This document shows, in pieces, positions 46,001-54,860 of a DNA stretch of 64,000 nt. The stretch lies in assembly GCA_964245825.1 (NCBI GenBank), contig CAXTNT010000007.1, forward strand, positions 1-64,000, in the 5' to 3' direction. A model generated the notes under the pieces. The model was not told the DNA's origin and searched no databases. It saw only the letters and a program-made list of their open reading frames with translations. Within the stretch, counting starts at the first letter, position 1; every line of letters begins with the position of its first letter. The position numbers and the translations under genes were made by a program. Origin of the DNA: CAJCIY01 sp964245825. GTDB lineage: Bacteria; Actinomycetota; Actinomycetes; Mycobacteriales; CAJCIY01.

Positions 46001-48700
46001 TCATGCGGCGGGGCCGGGCCCCCGCGGGCGCGGAGTCCGGCCGGACGCCGTGCCGGGCCCGGGATCGGTCGACGGCGTCGGGGTGGTCGCTGCGGGTGGC
46101 CCGTCCGCGGGGGCGCCCCCGGGAGCCCGTCGGGCGGCCTTGGCCGGACGCTTCGCGGGCGCCGTCGTAGCGACCTTGGCCGCGGTCGGGGCCGTGGCCG
46201 GCGCCGCGGCGGTCGCGCCACCACGGGGGGCCGTGGCACGCGAGCTGGCCGTCTTGGCGCCGGAACTTCTCGCGGCGCCCCCCTCCCGCACCGCTCGCCC
46301 GGGCGTCGTGGGCGGCAGGGGGGTCCCCGCCGGTGGCGACGCCCCCGCACGGGTGCCCGCCGTCGTCGTGGCCGCGCCGCGCCGGGTTCTCGGCGGGCTC
46401 GGTAGGGGTGCTGCGGACCCGGGCTGCCAGAGATCGCCCGGGGGCGCCTGGTCGAGGATGGCCAGCAGCTCGTGTTCGTCGCCCCCGCCCGGCATGGTGC
46501 TGGCCGCGGAGCCGTCGCGGTGTGCGCGCCACCGCTCGGCCTGCCGCGCGTCACGCCGACGGCCCAGCAGACCGCGCGCGTGCTCCTCGGCGCGGGCACG
46601 CTCCCTGCTGGGCAGCCCGTCGAGCAGGTCTGCCAGCATCTGCACGGTCGTTCGGTCCCGTACCTCCTCGAGGGCGACGTCACGGTCCGCCAGGTAGGCC
46701 ACCAGCAGCCTGCCGGCAGCCTGCACGCGGTCGGCCACCATCGCTATCTCGGTGCGGGCAGACCCCACTTCGGCCAGCTGCGCGGCGACCGCCGTACGGA
46801 CCGACTCGAAGGAGGCGAGCGCACTGCGGCGTGCCTCCTCGCCGACGTCCTGCTGCAGGGCGAGCGCGTGATCGGCGAGCCACCCGTGGGCGGCGGCCAT
46901 CTCCGCACGCAGGTCCTGCACCGCCCGTTCGGTGTCGGCCTGCACCCCCTCGAGTGCCTCGAGCGAGGCGCTCTCCAGCACGGACGTCGTCGACCGGACC
47001 TCGGCAACGACGTGGTCAGCCAACGTCACGAACTCGGCCCTGGCTTCGGCGAGCGCGCCCAGGGCTTCCACCAGACGCTCCCGATCCGAGTACGCCTCCC
47101 CGCGGGCCGACGCGACCTCGGCCGCCACCGCGTCGAGGCGCGACCCGAGGGACGCCACCTCCGCCCCGAGCCCACTCAGCCCGTCTGCGACCTGCGTCGA
47201 GAGCCGGTCCGCGGCGTCCCACTGCTCGTCCAGCAGCCCGGCCAGCGGCGTGACGTGTTCGGCGACCTCGGCCATGCGGGCGGACAGCTCCGTCCACCGG
47301 CCCGCTAGCTCTGTGTCGCGGGCGGCGCCGTCGTCCGCGACGCGGCTGACGGCGGCGGTCGACGCGGTCTCGACGCCGCGGATCTCGGTCCCGATCTCGG
47401 TCAGGGCGTCCCGCAGCCCGGCCAGCTCGGGCCGCAGGACCTGGATCGGTTCGGGCCGTCCGGCGAGATCCGCCAACCTCGCGGCCAGCGCGTCGACCGT
47501 CGCGAGACGATCCGCGAACGAGTCCTGCGCCGCACGGATGGCGGCCAGCTCCGGCCACAGCGGCTCGGCCGCGGGCGCCGCACTCAGGGCAGCCAGGCCG
47601 GTGAGGGTCTCGGCGCCGCTGGTGGCCACGTCGGTCCGCAGCTCGAGGATCTCCGCCAGCAGCTCTGCGAGCCCGCTGTCCCCCGGCCCGGGCTCGGACC
47701 GAACCGGGTCAGCCCGCTCCGCGGCCGCGGCGTCGCGCGCGTCCAGCTCGGTATGAACCGCATCCGCGATCATGGCCGCGAGGCTGCCGCTCACACCTTC
47801 CGTGACCGCCTGCGCCACCGCCGCCGACACGACCTCCGCGACCTCGGCGCCCTGACGCTCGCTCTCCAGCGCGACCCGCTCGGCGGTGACCTCGCCCAAC
47901 TCGGCGAAGACCGCGCGGGTCTGGCCGAGGTGATCCTCCAGCCGGCTGGTGGTGAGAGCCGGATCCATCGCGGCAGCCAGGGCGTCCAGCCGGGCGAAGA
48001 GGGCGCCCTGCAGGGCGTCGAGCCATTCGGGCACCGTGTCCCCGAACAGGTTGGTGGGGAGCTCGGGGACCGGCGCAACGCCGTCGGCTCGCAGCTGCTC
48101 GACCGCCGCGACTGCCTCCGCGACCGACTCCCGGGTCCGGGACAACTCTGTCTGGAGGTGCGCGGACAGGGTCTCGCGGACGTACTCCAAGGCATTCGCC
48201 AGGTCGACCCGCAGCACCTCCATCTCCAGCCGGGCCGCCTCGGCCGCGCGGTCACTGCCGAGGTCGTCGGCGAGGTTCGCCAGCTGCGTCACGATGCTGG
48301 CGAGCGCGTCCGAGGTGGCGGACGCATCCCCACCGGTCAGAGCCAGGAGCCGGTCGCCGACGCTGTCGACGGCGTCCTCCAGCGCGGCGAGGCGAGGCTC
48401 CGTCTCGTCGTCGGTGACCACCCCGAGGCCGCCGTCCTGGCGGGCTTCGGCGAGGGAGGTTCCCACCGCTGCGGGCAGAGTGTCGGCGACGGCGCGACTG
48501 ACGGCGTCCTGCACCAGGGCCGGCAGGACGGCGGACAGCGCGGCCGTGACCACGGCAGGCAGCGCATCCCCCACCGCGGTCCGGACGCTGTCCTCGACCT
48601 GCCGAGAGGACAGTGTCTGTTCGGGGCCCTCCCCGATCGCCTGGATGCGCGCGAACAGGTCGTTGCGCGTCCCGGCGTCCCCGGTCGGGTCCTCAACCAC
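46001..48700 (-). CDS. 899-residue coiled-coil protein with basic Ala/Pro/Lys tail
   Basis: Residues about 30-745 are almost all helical and rich in Ala, Glu, Leu, Asp and Val, with heptad-like runs such as RLEMEVLRVDLANALEYVRE and ELAGLRDALTEIGTEIRGVE. No membrane segment or signal peptide is seen. From about 750 the composition shifts to Ala/Pro/Thr/Arg/Lys (AAKVATTAPAKRPAKAARRA), like histone H1-like tails. No named domain is recognised. Possible roles are a scaffold, a polarity or nucleoid-linked filament, or a chromosome-associated protein. It lies between whiB and fbiC as its own unit. Confidence 0.8.
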   Translation of the reverse strand: MVEDPTGDAGTRNDLFARIQAIGEGPEQTLSSRQVEDSVRTAVGDALPAVVTAALSAVLPALVQDAVSRAVADTLPAAVGTSLAEARQDGGLGVVTDDETEPRLAALEDAVDSVGDRLLALTGGDASATSDALASIVTQLANLADDLGSDRAAEAARLEMEVLRVDLANALEYVRETLSAHLQTELSRTRESVAEAVAAVEQLRADGVAPVPELPTNLFGDTVPEWLDALQGALFARLDALAAAMDPALTTSRLEDHLGQTRAVFAELGEVTAERVALESERQGAEVAEVVSAAVAQAVTEGVSGSLAAMIADAVHTELDARDAAAAERADPVRSEPGPGDSGLAELLAEILELRTDVATSGAETLTGLAALSAAPAAEPLWPELAAIRAAQDSFADRLATVDALAARLADLAGRPEPIQVLRPELAGLRDALTEIGTEIRGVETASTAAVSRVADDGAARDTELAGRWTELSARMAEVAEHVTPLAGLLDEQWDAADRLSTQVADGLSGLGAEVASLGSRLDAVAAEVASARGEAYSDRERLVEALGALAEARAEFVTLADHVVAEVRSTTSVLESASLEALEGVQADTERAVQDLRAEMAAAHGWLADHALALQQDVGEEARRSALASFESVRTAVAAQLAEVGSARTEIAMVADRVQAAGRLLVAYLADRDVALEEVRDRTTVQMLADLLDGLPSRERARAEEHARGLLGRRRDARQAERWRAHRDGSAASTMPGGGDEHELLAILDQAPPGDLWQPGSAAPLPSPPRTRRGAATTTAGTRAGASPPAGTPLPPTTPGRAVREGGAARSSGAKTASSRATAPRGGATAAAPATAPTAAKVATTAPAKRPAKAARRAPGGAPADGPPAATTPTPSTDPGPGTASGRTPRPRGPGPAA

Positions 48701-48769
48701 CGTGCGAGCTCCCTCGGTCCGCCGTCACCTGCCTTGATCGACCGCCGAGTCTAGGCGCGCGGCGCCGCT

Positions 48770-51286
48770 TCAGATCAGGGCGAGCGGGAGCGCCGCGGAT
48801 CTGGCCGGCGGCCGGCCGTAGCCGGTGGTGCGCTCACGGACCGGCCGACCGATGCCGGCCGCGACCTCGGTCAGCTCCGCAACGGTCTTGGCCGAACCGT
48901 GCTGCGAACCGGCCATGCGACTGATGGTCTCCTCCATCAGCGTCCCGCCCAGGTCGTCGGCGCCACCACCAAGCATGGTGCGCGTGCCGTCGACCCCCAG
49001 CTTCACCCACGAGGTCTGCACGTGGTCGACCCGCCCGTGGAGCAGGATCCGCGCCATCGCGTGCACCACGCGGTTCTCCCGTCGGGTCGGCCCCGGTCGC
49101 GCGATGCCGGCGAGGTAGAGCGGCGCGCTGGTGTGCACGAACGGCAGCGGCACGAACTCGGTGAACCCGCCTGTCTCCTCCTGGATCCGCCCGAGCAGGC
49201 GCAGGTGGGCGAGCCAGTGCGCCGGCGTGTCGACGTGTCCGTACATCATCGTTGCGCTGGAGCGCAGGCCGACGCGGTGGGCCGCCGTCACCACCTCGAC
49301 CCATGTCGCCGCGGGGAGCTTGCCCTTGGTCAGCACCCAACGGACCTCGTCGTCGAGGATCTCCGCCGCCGTGCCGGGGATCGTGTCGACACCCGCCTCC
49401 CGGGCGGCGATCAGGAACTCCGTGTACGACAGTCCCGTCCGGCTGGCGCCGTTGACGACCTCCATCGGGCTGTACGCGTGCAGGTGGATGTCCGGGACAC
49501 GAGCCTTCACCGCCCGCGCGAGGTCGAAGTAGGCGGTCCCCGGGAGGTCGGGGTGGATGCCGCCCTGCATGCAGATCTCGGTCGCCCCGAGGTTCCACGC
49601 CTCCTCGGCGCGGTCGGCGACCTGCTCGAGGGACAGCGTGAACGCGTCGGCGTCGGTGCGCCGCTGGGCGAACGCGCAGAACCGGCACCCGGTGTAGCAG
49701 ACATTGGTGAAGTTGATGTTGCGGTTGACGACGTACGTGACCTCGTCACCGGTGACCCGGCGGCGCAGGTCGTCGGCGATCCGGCACAGCCGTTCCAACG
49801 CGGCGCCGTCGGCATGCAGCAGCGCGAGCGCCTGGTCGTCGGTCAGCCGCGTCGGGTCGTCCTCAGCCTGGCGCAGGGCCGCCACCGTCTCGCGGTCGGC
49901 GAAGACCGCTGCGGCGGCAGGGGTCGTCGCGACCTGCTCGGCGAGCGCGGCCCAGTCGCCGTAGACCGCGTCGAAGTCCGAACGGGTCGCGGCCAGGCGT
50001 CCCTCGGTGTCGATCGCGATGTGGAGGTCGGTTCGGCCGGCGTCGACGAGGCCGCCGTCCGGCTCCTGCCACGGCCGCCCGGCGGGGATCACGTCCGCGG
50101 CCAGCCCGCGCTCGTCGGCGAGTGCTGCGACGTGGCCGGCGAGCCGCGGGTCGAGCCAGGGTTCGGCGAGGTACGCGGGGTGCGCGGCGAGCCGCTCGGT
50201 CAGCGTGAAGCCGGCCGCGGCCGTCCACGCGGCGAGGTCGGCGAGCTGCGGCCAGGGTCGCTCGGGGTTGACGTGGTCGGGCGTGAGCGGGGACACCCCG
50301 CCGAGGTCGTCGATCCCGGCCGCCAGCAGGGCGGCCACGTCGCCGGGCTCGACGAGGTTGGGCGGCGCCTGCACCCGGACGCCCGGGCCGAGCAGCAGTC
50401 GGGCCACCGCGACGGCGGCGAGGTGCTCCTCGCGGTCGGCATCGCCGCGGTCGCGGGCCGCGGTGTCGGGCTTGGCCCGGAAGTTCTGGACGATCACCTC
50501 CTGGACGTGGCCGTGCCGCCTGGCGCTCGCCCGGATGTCGAACAGGGACTGCGCGAGTTCGCCCGGGGTCTCCCCGATGCCGACGAGAACCCCTGTGGTG
50601 AAGGGGATCGCCGAGCGACCGGCGTCCTCGAGCACCCGCAGCCGCACCGCCGGGTCTTTGTCGGGGCTGCCGTGGTGCACTGCACCGGGGGTCTCGTACA
50701 GACGGCGGCTGGAGGTCTCGAGCATCAGTCCCATCGATGGGGCGACGGGCTTGAGCCGATGCAGGTCCTGCCAGCTCAGCACGCCCGGGTTCAGGTGCGG
50801 GAGCAGCCCCGTCTCCTCCAGCACCGCGATCGCCGCGGCCCGGACGTAGGCCAGCGTCGAGTCGTAGCCCGCGGCCTCCAGCCACGCGCGGGCCTGCGGC
50901 CACCGGTCCTCGGGCCGATCGCCGAGGGTGAACAGCGCCTCCTTGCAGCCGAGCTCCGCGCCGCGCCGGGCGATGGCCAGCACCTCGTCCAGGCTGAGGT
51001 ACGGCGCGGGCAGCTTCGCCGGCGCGGTCGCGAACGTGCAGTAGTGGCAGCGGTCCCGGCACAGCCGCGTCAGCGGGACGAACACCTTGCGCGAGTAGGT
51101 CACGGTCCCGGCTCGACCCAGCGAGGCCAGGCCGGCGTCGCGTACCCGTGCGGCGCTGGCCATCAGGTCGGTCAGCGCCTCGCCGCGGGCACCGAGCAGG
51201 ACCGCGGCCTCGGTGACGTCGAGCGACGCCCCGTCGCGGGCGCGGCGCAGCGCTCGGCGGGTCGCGTTGTCCAGACCGGCCACCAT
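48770..51286 (-). CDS. fbiC: FO synthase (7,8-didemethyl-8-hydroxy-5-deazariboflavin synthase), bifunctional CofG-CofH
   Basis: 838 residues from ATG at 51286, the usual FbiC length. Two radical-SAM domains are fused. The CofG half has C76, C80 and C83 (LCRDRCHYCTF). The CofH half has NVCYTGCRFCAF near residue 530. Together they join tyrosine and the flavin precursor into FO, the F420 chromophore. It is divergent from fbiA with about 37 bases between the starts. Confidence 0.96.
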   Translation of the reverse strand: MVAGLDNATRRALRRARDGASLDVTEAAVLLGARGEALTDLMASAARVRDAGLASLGRAGTVTYSRKVFVPLTRLCRDRCHYCTFATAPAKLPAPYLSLDEVLAIARRGAELGCKEALFTLGDRPEDRWPQARAWLEAAGYDSTLAYVRAAAIAVLEETGLLPHLNPGVLSWQDLHRLKPVAPSMGLMLETSSRRLYETPGAVHHGSPDKDPAVRLRVLEDAGRSAIPFTTGVLVGIGETPGELAQSLFDIRASARRHGHVQEVIVQNFRAKPDTAARDRGDADREEHLAAVAVARLLLGPGVRVQAPPNLVEPGDVAALLAAGIDDLGGVSPLTPDHVNPERPWPQLADLAAWTAAAGFTLTERLAAHPAYLAEPWLDPRLAGHVAALADERGLAADVIPAGRPWQEPDGGLVDAGRTDLHIAIDTEGRLAATRSDFDAVYGDWAALAEQVATTPAAAAVFADRETVAALRQAEDDPTRLTDDQALALLHADGAALERLCRIADDLRRRVTGDEVTYVVNRNINFTNVCYTGCRFCAFAQRRTDADAFTLSLEQVADRAEEAWNLGATEICMQGGIHPDLPGTAYFDLARAVKARVPDIHLHAYSPMEVVNGASRTGLSYTEFLIAAREAGVDTIPGTAAEILDDEVRWVLTKGKLPAATWVEVVTAAHRVGLRSSATMMYGHVDTPAHWLAHLRLLGRIQEETGGFTEFVPLPFVHTSAPLYLAGIARPGPTRRENRVVHAMARILLHGRVDHVQTSWVKLGVDGTRTMLGGGADDLGGTLMEETISRMAGSQHGSAKTVAELTEVAAGIGRPVRERTTGYGRPPARSAALPLALI

Positions 51287-51323
51287 GCTCACCAGCCTAG
51301 GAGCCGGTGCGAGGATGACCCGC

Positions 51324-52259
51324 GTGCGGGTCACGGCGCTGGCGGGTGGCATCGGCGGTGCCCGGTTCCTGCGCGGTCTGCTGGCCGAGGGCCACGAGGT
51401 GACCGCCGTGGTCAACACCGGCGACGACCTCACCCTGCACGGGCTGCGCATCTGTCCCGACCTCGACACCGTCATGTACACCCTCGGCGGCGGCATCTCC
51501 GCCGACCGGGGTTGGGGACGCGAGAGCGAGACCTTCGCCGTCCGGGACGAGCTGGCCGCCTACGGCTTCGGCCCGGCCTGGTTCGGGCTGGGCGACCGCG
51601 ACCTCGCGACCCACCTGATCCGGACCCAGCTGCTAGAGGCGGGCTCCACCCTGACCGACGTGACCGCCGCGCTGTGCGACCGGTGGCAGCCCGGCCTGAG
51701 ACTGCTGCCGATGAGTGACGACCGGGTCGAGACGCACGTCGTCGTCGACAACCCCGACTCCGGCCGCCGGGAGGCGATCCACTTCCAGGAGTGGTGGGTA
51801 CGCCACCGGGCCGAGCTGCCGGCGCACGGGATCGTGGCTGTCGGCGCCGAGGACGCGCGCCCGACACCCGCTGTGCTGCAGGCCTTCTCGACGGCCGACG
51901 CCATCGTGCTGGCGCCGTCCAACCCGGTCGTGAGCATCGGCACGATCCTGGCGGTGCCCGGCGTCCGCGAGGCCTTGCTCGCCGCGCCCGCCCGGATCGT
52001 CGGCGTCTCGCCGATCATCGGCGGCAAGCCGGTGCGCGGGATGGCCGACGCCTGCCTGACCGCGATCGGCGTCGAGACCTCCGCCCAGGCCGTCGCCGAG
52101 CACTACGGGGCGCGGCCGACGGGTGGGCTGCTCGACGGCTGGCTCGTCGACGCCGGGGACACCGTCGCGGTCGACCGGCTCCGGGTGGCGGCGGTGCCGC
52201 TGCTGATGACCGACCTGGACGCCACCCGGGCCATGGCCCGCGCCGCCCTGGCGCTGTGA
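51324..52259 (+). CDS. fbiA: 2-phospho-L-lactate (enolpyruvyl) transferase
   Basis: 311 residues from GTG at 51324 (VRVTALAGGIGGARFLRGL), which aligns with family starts and has GAGG nine bases upstream; ATG at 51315 is an alternative with no spacer. It contains the GGxGGA nucleotide loop and the segments VVNTGDDLTLHGLRICPDLD and GWGRESETF. It transfers the phospholactyl or phosphoenolpyruvyl group from the guanylylated donor to FO, giving F420-0. It is coupled to fbiB by a GTGA overlap. Confidence 0.94.
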   Translation: MRVTALAGGIGGARFLRGLLAEGHEVTAVVNTGDDLTLHGLRICPDLDTVMYTLGGGISADRGWGRESETFAVRDELAAYGFGPAWFGLGDRDLATHLIRTQLLEAGSTLTDVTAALCDRWQPGLRLLPMSDDRVETHVVVDNPDSGRREAIHFQEWWVRHRAELPAHGIVAVGAEDARPTPAVLQAFSTADAIVLAPSNPVVSIGTILAVPGVREALLAAPARIVGVSPIIGGKPVRGMADACLTAIGVETSAQAVAEHYGARPTGGLLDGWLVDAGDTVAVDRLRVAAVPLLMTDLDATRAMARAALAL

Positions 52260-53578
52260 CCCTCCCGGATGCCGTCGGCACACTGACGATCCGGCCCGTA
52301 CGCGGTCTGCCCGAGATCCGGCCGGGGGACAATCTGGCCGGGCTGCTGGCGGCCGCGGCCGGGCTGCGCGACGGTGACGTGCTCGTGGTCACCAGCAAGA
52401 TCGTGAGCAAGGCCGAGGGGCGGCTCGTTTCGGTGGGCGACCGTGACCGCGAGGCCGTCCGCCAGCAGGCCGTGACCGACGAGACGAACGAGGTCGTGGC
52501 GGCCCGCGGCCGGACGACGATCGCGCGGACGCGACACGGGTTCGTGCTGGCCAGCGCCGGCGTCGACGCGAGCAACGTGCGCGCGGGGGAGATCGCGCTG
52601 CTGCCGCTGGACCCCGACCGCTCCGCCCGGCTGTTGCGGGCATCGCTGGCCGCGGCCACCGGCACGCACATCGCCGTGGTGGTCAGCGACACCTTCGGAC
52701 GACCCTGGCGGCACGGCCTCACCGACGTGGCGATCGGCCTGGCTGGCCTGCCCGCGCGGCTCGACCTGCGCGGCCGCCTCGACGGCCACGGGCTGCCACT
52801 GGAGATGACCGAGACGGCGGTGGCCGACGCCGTCGCCGCGGCGGCCGACCTGGTGAAGGGAAAGCTCGGCGGCGTCCCTGCGGCGGTGGTGAGCGGCCTC
52901 GGCCCCTGGGTGAGCGAGGAGGACGGGCCAGGCGCCGCGGCCTACGTGCGCGCGGCCGACGAGGACATGTTCACCCTGGGCTCCCGAGAGGCGATGGCTG
53001 GCGCCGTGGCGCACCGGCGCACGATCCGGGCGTTCAGCGCGGAGCCCGTGCCGGAAGCCCTGCTGCGCAAGGGGATCACGGCCGCGGTGACCGCGCCGGC
53101 GCCGCACCACACGACGCCGTGGCGCTTCGCGATCGTCCGGGACCGGCGGCCGGCGCTGCTCGGGGCCATGGCCGAGCGCTGGGCCACCGACCTGCGCGCC
53201 GACGGGTTCGACCAGGCGGCGGTCGAGCGGCGGCTCCGGCGCGGGGACGTGCTGCGCGGCGCGCCGGAGATCGTGGTGCCGCTGCTCGTCCGCGACGGCG
53301 CCCACGACTACCCCGACGCCCGCCGATCGGCAGCGGAGGAGCGGATGTTCGTGGTGGCGATGGGGGCGGCCGTGCAGTCCCTGCTGGTCGCGCTCGCCGC
53401 GGAGGGACTGGGCACCGCGTGGGTGTCCTCGACGCTGTTCTGCCCCGACGTCGTCCGCGCGGTGCTCGACCTGCCCGACGACCACGAACCGTGCGGTGCC
53501 GTCGCCGTGGGGTGGCCATCGCAGGCGCCGGCGGATCGCCCGCCGCGCGACGGTGCGGACTTCACCCTGCTCAGATAG
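52256..53578 (+). CDS. fbiB: F420-0:gamma-glutamyl ligase with C-terminal FMN domain
   Basis: 440 residues from GTG at 52256. The N-terminal ligase (about 1-240) includes VVTSKIVSKAEGRLV and DVLVVTSKIV segments. The C-terminal nitroreductase fold (about 250-440) includes RRTIRAFSAEPVPEALLR and VMGA-type motifs. The fused form can add several glutamates to F420-0 and reduce its dehydro precursor. It overlaps the fbiA stop, and its stop overlaps the AlkA-like gene by 8 bases. Confidence 0.94.
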   Translation: MTLPDAVGTLTIRPVRGLPEIRPGDNLAGLLAAAAGLRDGDVLVVTSKIVSKAEGRLVSVGDRDREAVRQQAVTDETNEVVAARGRTTIARTRHGFVLASAGVDASNVRAGEIALLPLDPDRSARLLRASLAAATGTHIAVVVSDTFGRPWRHGLTDVAIGLAGLPARLDLRGRLDGHGLPLEMTETAVADAVAAAADLVKGKLGGVPAAVVSGLGPWVSEEDGPGAAAYVRAADEDMFTLGSREAMAGAVAHRRTIRAFSAEPVPEALLRKGITAAVTAPAPHHTTPWRFAIVRDRRPALLGAMAERWATDLRADGFDQAAVERRLRRGDVLRGAPEIVVPLLVRDGAHDYPDARRSAAEERMFVVAMGAAVQSLLVALAAEGLGTAWVSSTLFCPDVVRAVLDLPDDHEPCGAVAVGWPSQAPADRPPRDGADFTLLR

Positions 53579-54476
53579 CGCGGTGGTCGGTTCCGGCGTA
53601 CCGGGGACCGAAGCGGGGCTTGCGGAAGCCGGACGACTCGACCAGCCGCACCACCCGGCCCCGGTGGCCCTGCCACGGCGCGAGGTACGCCGCCAACTCG
53701 GCGTCGTCGAAGGGCCGGCCGGCGAGCGCCCAGCCCACCGTCGACGGGATGTGGAAGTCGCCGTAGGACACCGCGTCGGCATCGCCGTGCGCCCGCTGCA
53801 GGACCTCCGCCGCGGTCCACACGCCGATGCCGGGGACCTGGCGCAGCACCCCCGCCGGGTCCGGGAGCGACAGCGAGCGCTCGAGGTGGTCGGCGTGCTC
53901 GGCGGCCGCCAGGACCGTGCGCGAGCGCGCGCCGTCCACGCCGGCCCGGTGCCAGTCCCACGAGGGGATGCGCCGCCAGCGAGCGGCGGTTGGCGCGGCG
54001 GTGAGGCCGGTCGGGGTGGGGCCGGGAGCGACGGTGCCATGGCTGCGGACGAGCTGTGCCCAGGAGCGCCGGGCCTCCCGGCCGGTGACCTTCTGCTCGA
54101 GGACGGCGGCCGCGGTCATCTCGAACACCAGCCGACAGCGCGGCACGCGCATCCCCCGCGTCCGCACCGCGGCGTCACGCAGCAGCGGGTGGCGGGCGAC
54201 GAAGGTCTCGGGCGCGTCCCGCGCCCCGAGCAGCTCGGGCACGCCCGCGATCAGCCAGCCGGCGCCGGGGCCCCAGGCCCGCGCCGTGACGACCCCGCGA
54301 GCTGGGCGCAACAGCAGCGTGGCAGGCCCCTCCGGCGTGGCCGCGGCGCGCCACAGGCCGCGCGCGTCGAGCGCCGTCGTCGGGTCGCCTCGGCCCCGGC
54401 GGAGCGGCGCCAGGGTGCGCCCGACGTCCAGGACGTGCGGGGGCGCGTACGTGGTCGATGCCTCCGGCGCGCTCAC
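53571..54476 (-). CDS. AlkA-like DNA-3-methyladenine glycosylase (HhH-GPD)
   Basis: 301 residues from GTG at 54476. The helix-hairpin-helix is LRQVPGIGVWTAAEVLQRA, followed by the catalytic Asp in SYGDFHIP. The N-terminal AlkA-type domain is about 1-120. It likely removes alkylated bases in base-excision repair. It converges on fbiB and faces the small membrane protein. Confidence 0.88.
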   Translation of the reverse strand: MSAPEASTTYAPPHVLDVGRTLAPLRRGRGDPTTALDARGLWRAAATPEGPATLLLRPARGVVTARAWGPGAGWLIAGVPELLGARDAPETFVARHPLLRDAAVRTRGMRVPRCRLVFEMTAAAVLEQKVTGREARRSWAQLVRSHGTVAPGPTPTGLTAAPTAARWRRIPSWDWHRAGVDGARSRTVLAAAEHADHLERSLSLPDPAGVLRQVPGIGVWTAAEVLQRAHGDADAVSYGDFHIPSTVGWALAGRPFDDAELAAYLAPWQGHRGRVVRLVESSGFRKPRFGPRYAGTDHRAI

Positions 54477-54494
54477 CCCTCTATCCTGCTCGCC

Positions 54495-54836
54495 GTGCCA
54501 GAGCGCAGGATGAGCAAGCGGGAGGCCCGCGACGAGCGGCGGTTCCGTGCCGAGCAGGCTCGGCTGGCCGAGCGGCGCCGGCGGGCCCGCCTCAACCTGC
54601 TGGTCGTCGGCGGCGCGGTCCTGGTCGGCGTGGTGCTGCTCGCCCTGGTCGCACTCTCCATCCACCGACGTGGCCAGACGAGTACGCCGACCACCCCGAC
54701 CACGCCGGTCACCGCCCCGAGCACGGTGCTGACCGCCTCGCCCACCACGAAGTCGACGGCGAAGACCTCGACGAAGACCACCGCGAAGACCACTGCCAAG
54801 GTCACGCGCGTGACGCCCACGACCACCGCCAAGTAG
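54495..54836 (+). CDS. Small membrane protein with Thr/Lys-rich tail
   Basis: 113 residues from GTG at 54495 (ATG at 54510 is possible). An N-terminal basic, Arg-rich region (REARDERRFRAEQARLAER) is predicted to be cytoplasmic. A single helix (about 35-57) is followed by a Thr/Lys-rich tail of about 55 residues (TTKSTAKTSTKTTAKTTAK). The topology would put the repetitive tail outside the membrane. No family is recognised. The tail is low-complexity and could bind wall polymers. Confidence 0.65.
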   Translation: MPERRMSKREARDERRFRAEQARLAERRRRARLNLLVVGGAVLVGVVLLALVALSIHRRGQTSTPTTPTTPVTAPSTVLTASPTTKSTAKTSTKTTAKTTAKVTRVTPTTTAK

Positions 54837-54860
54837 CCTGCGGCACAGCCGATCCGCGGG

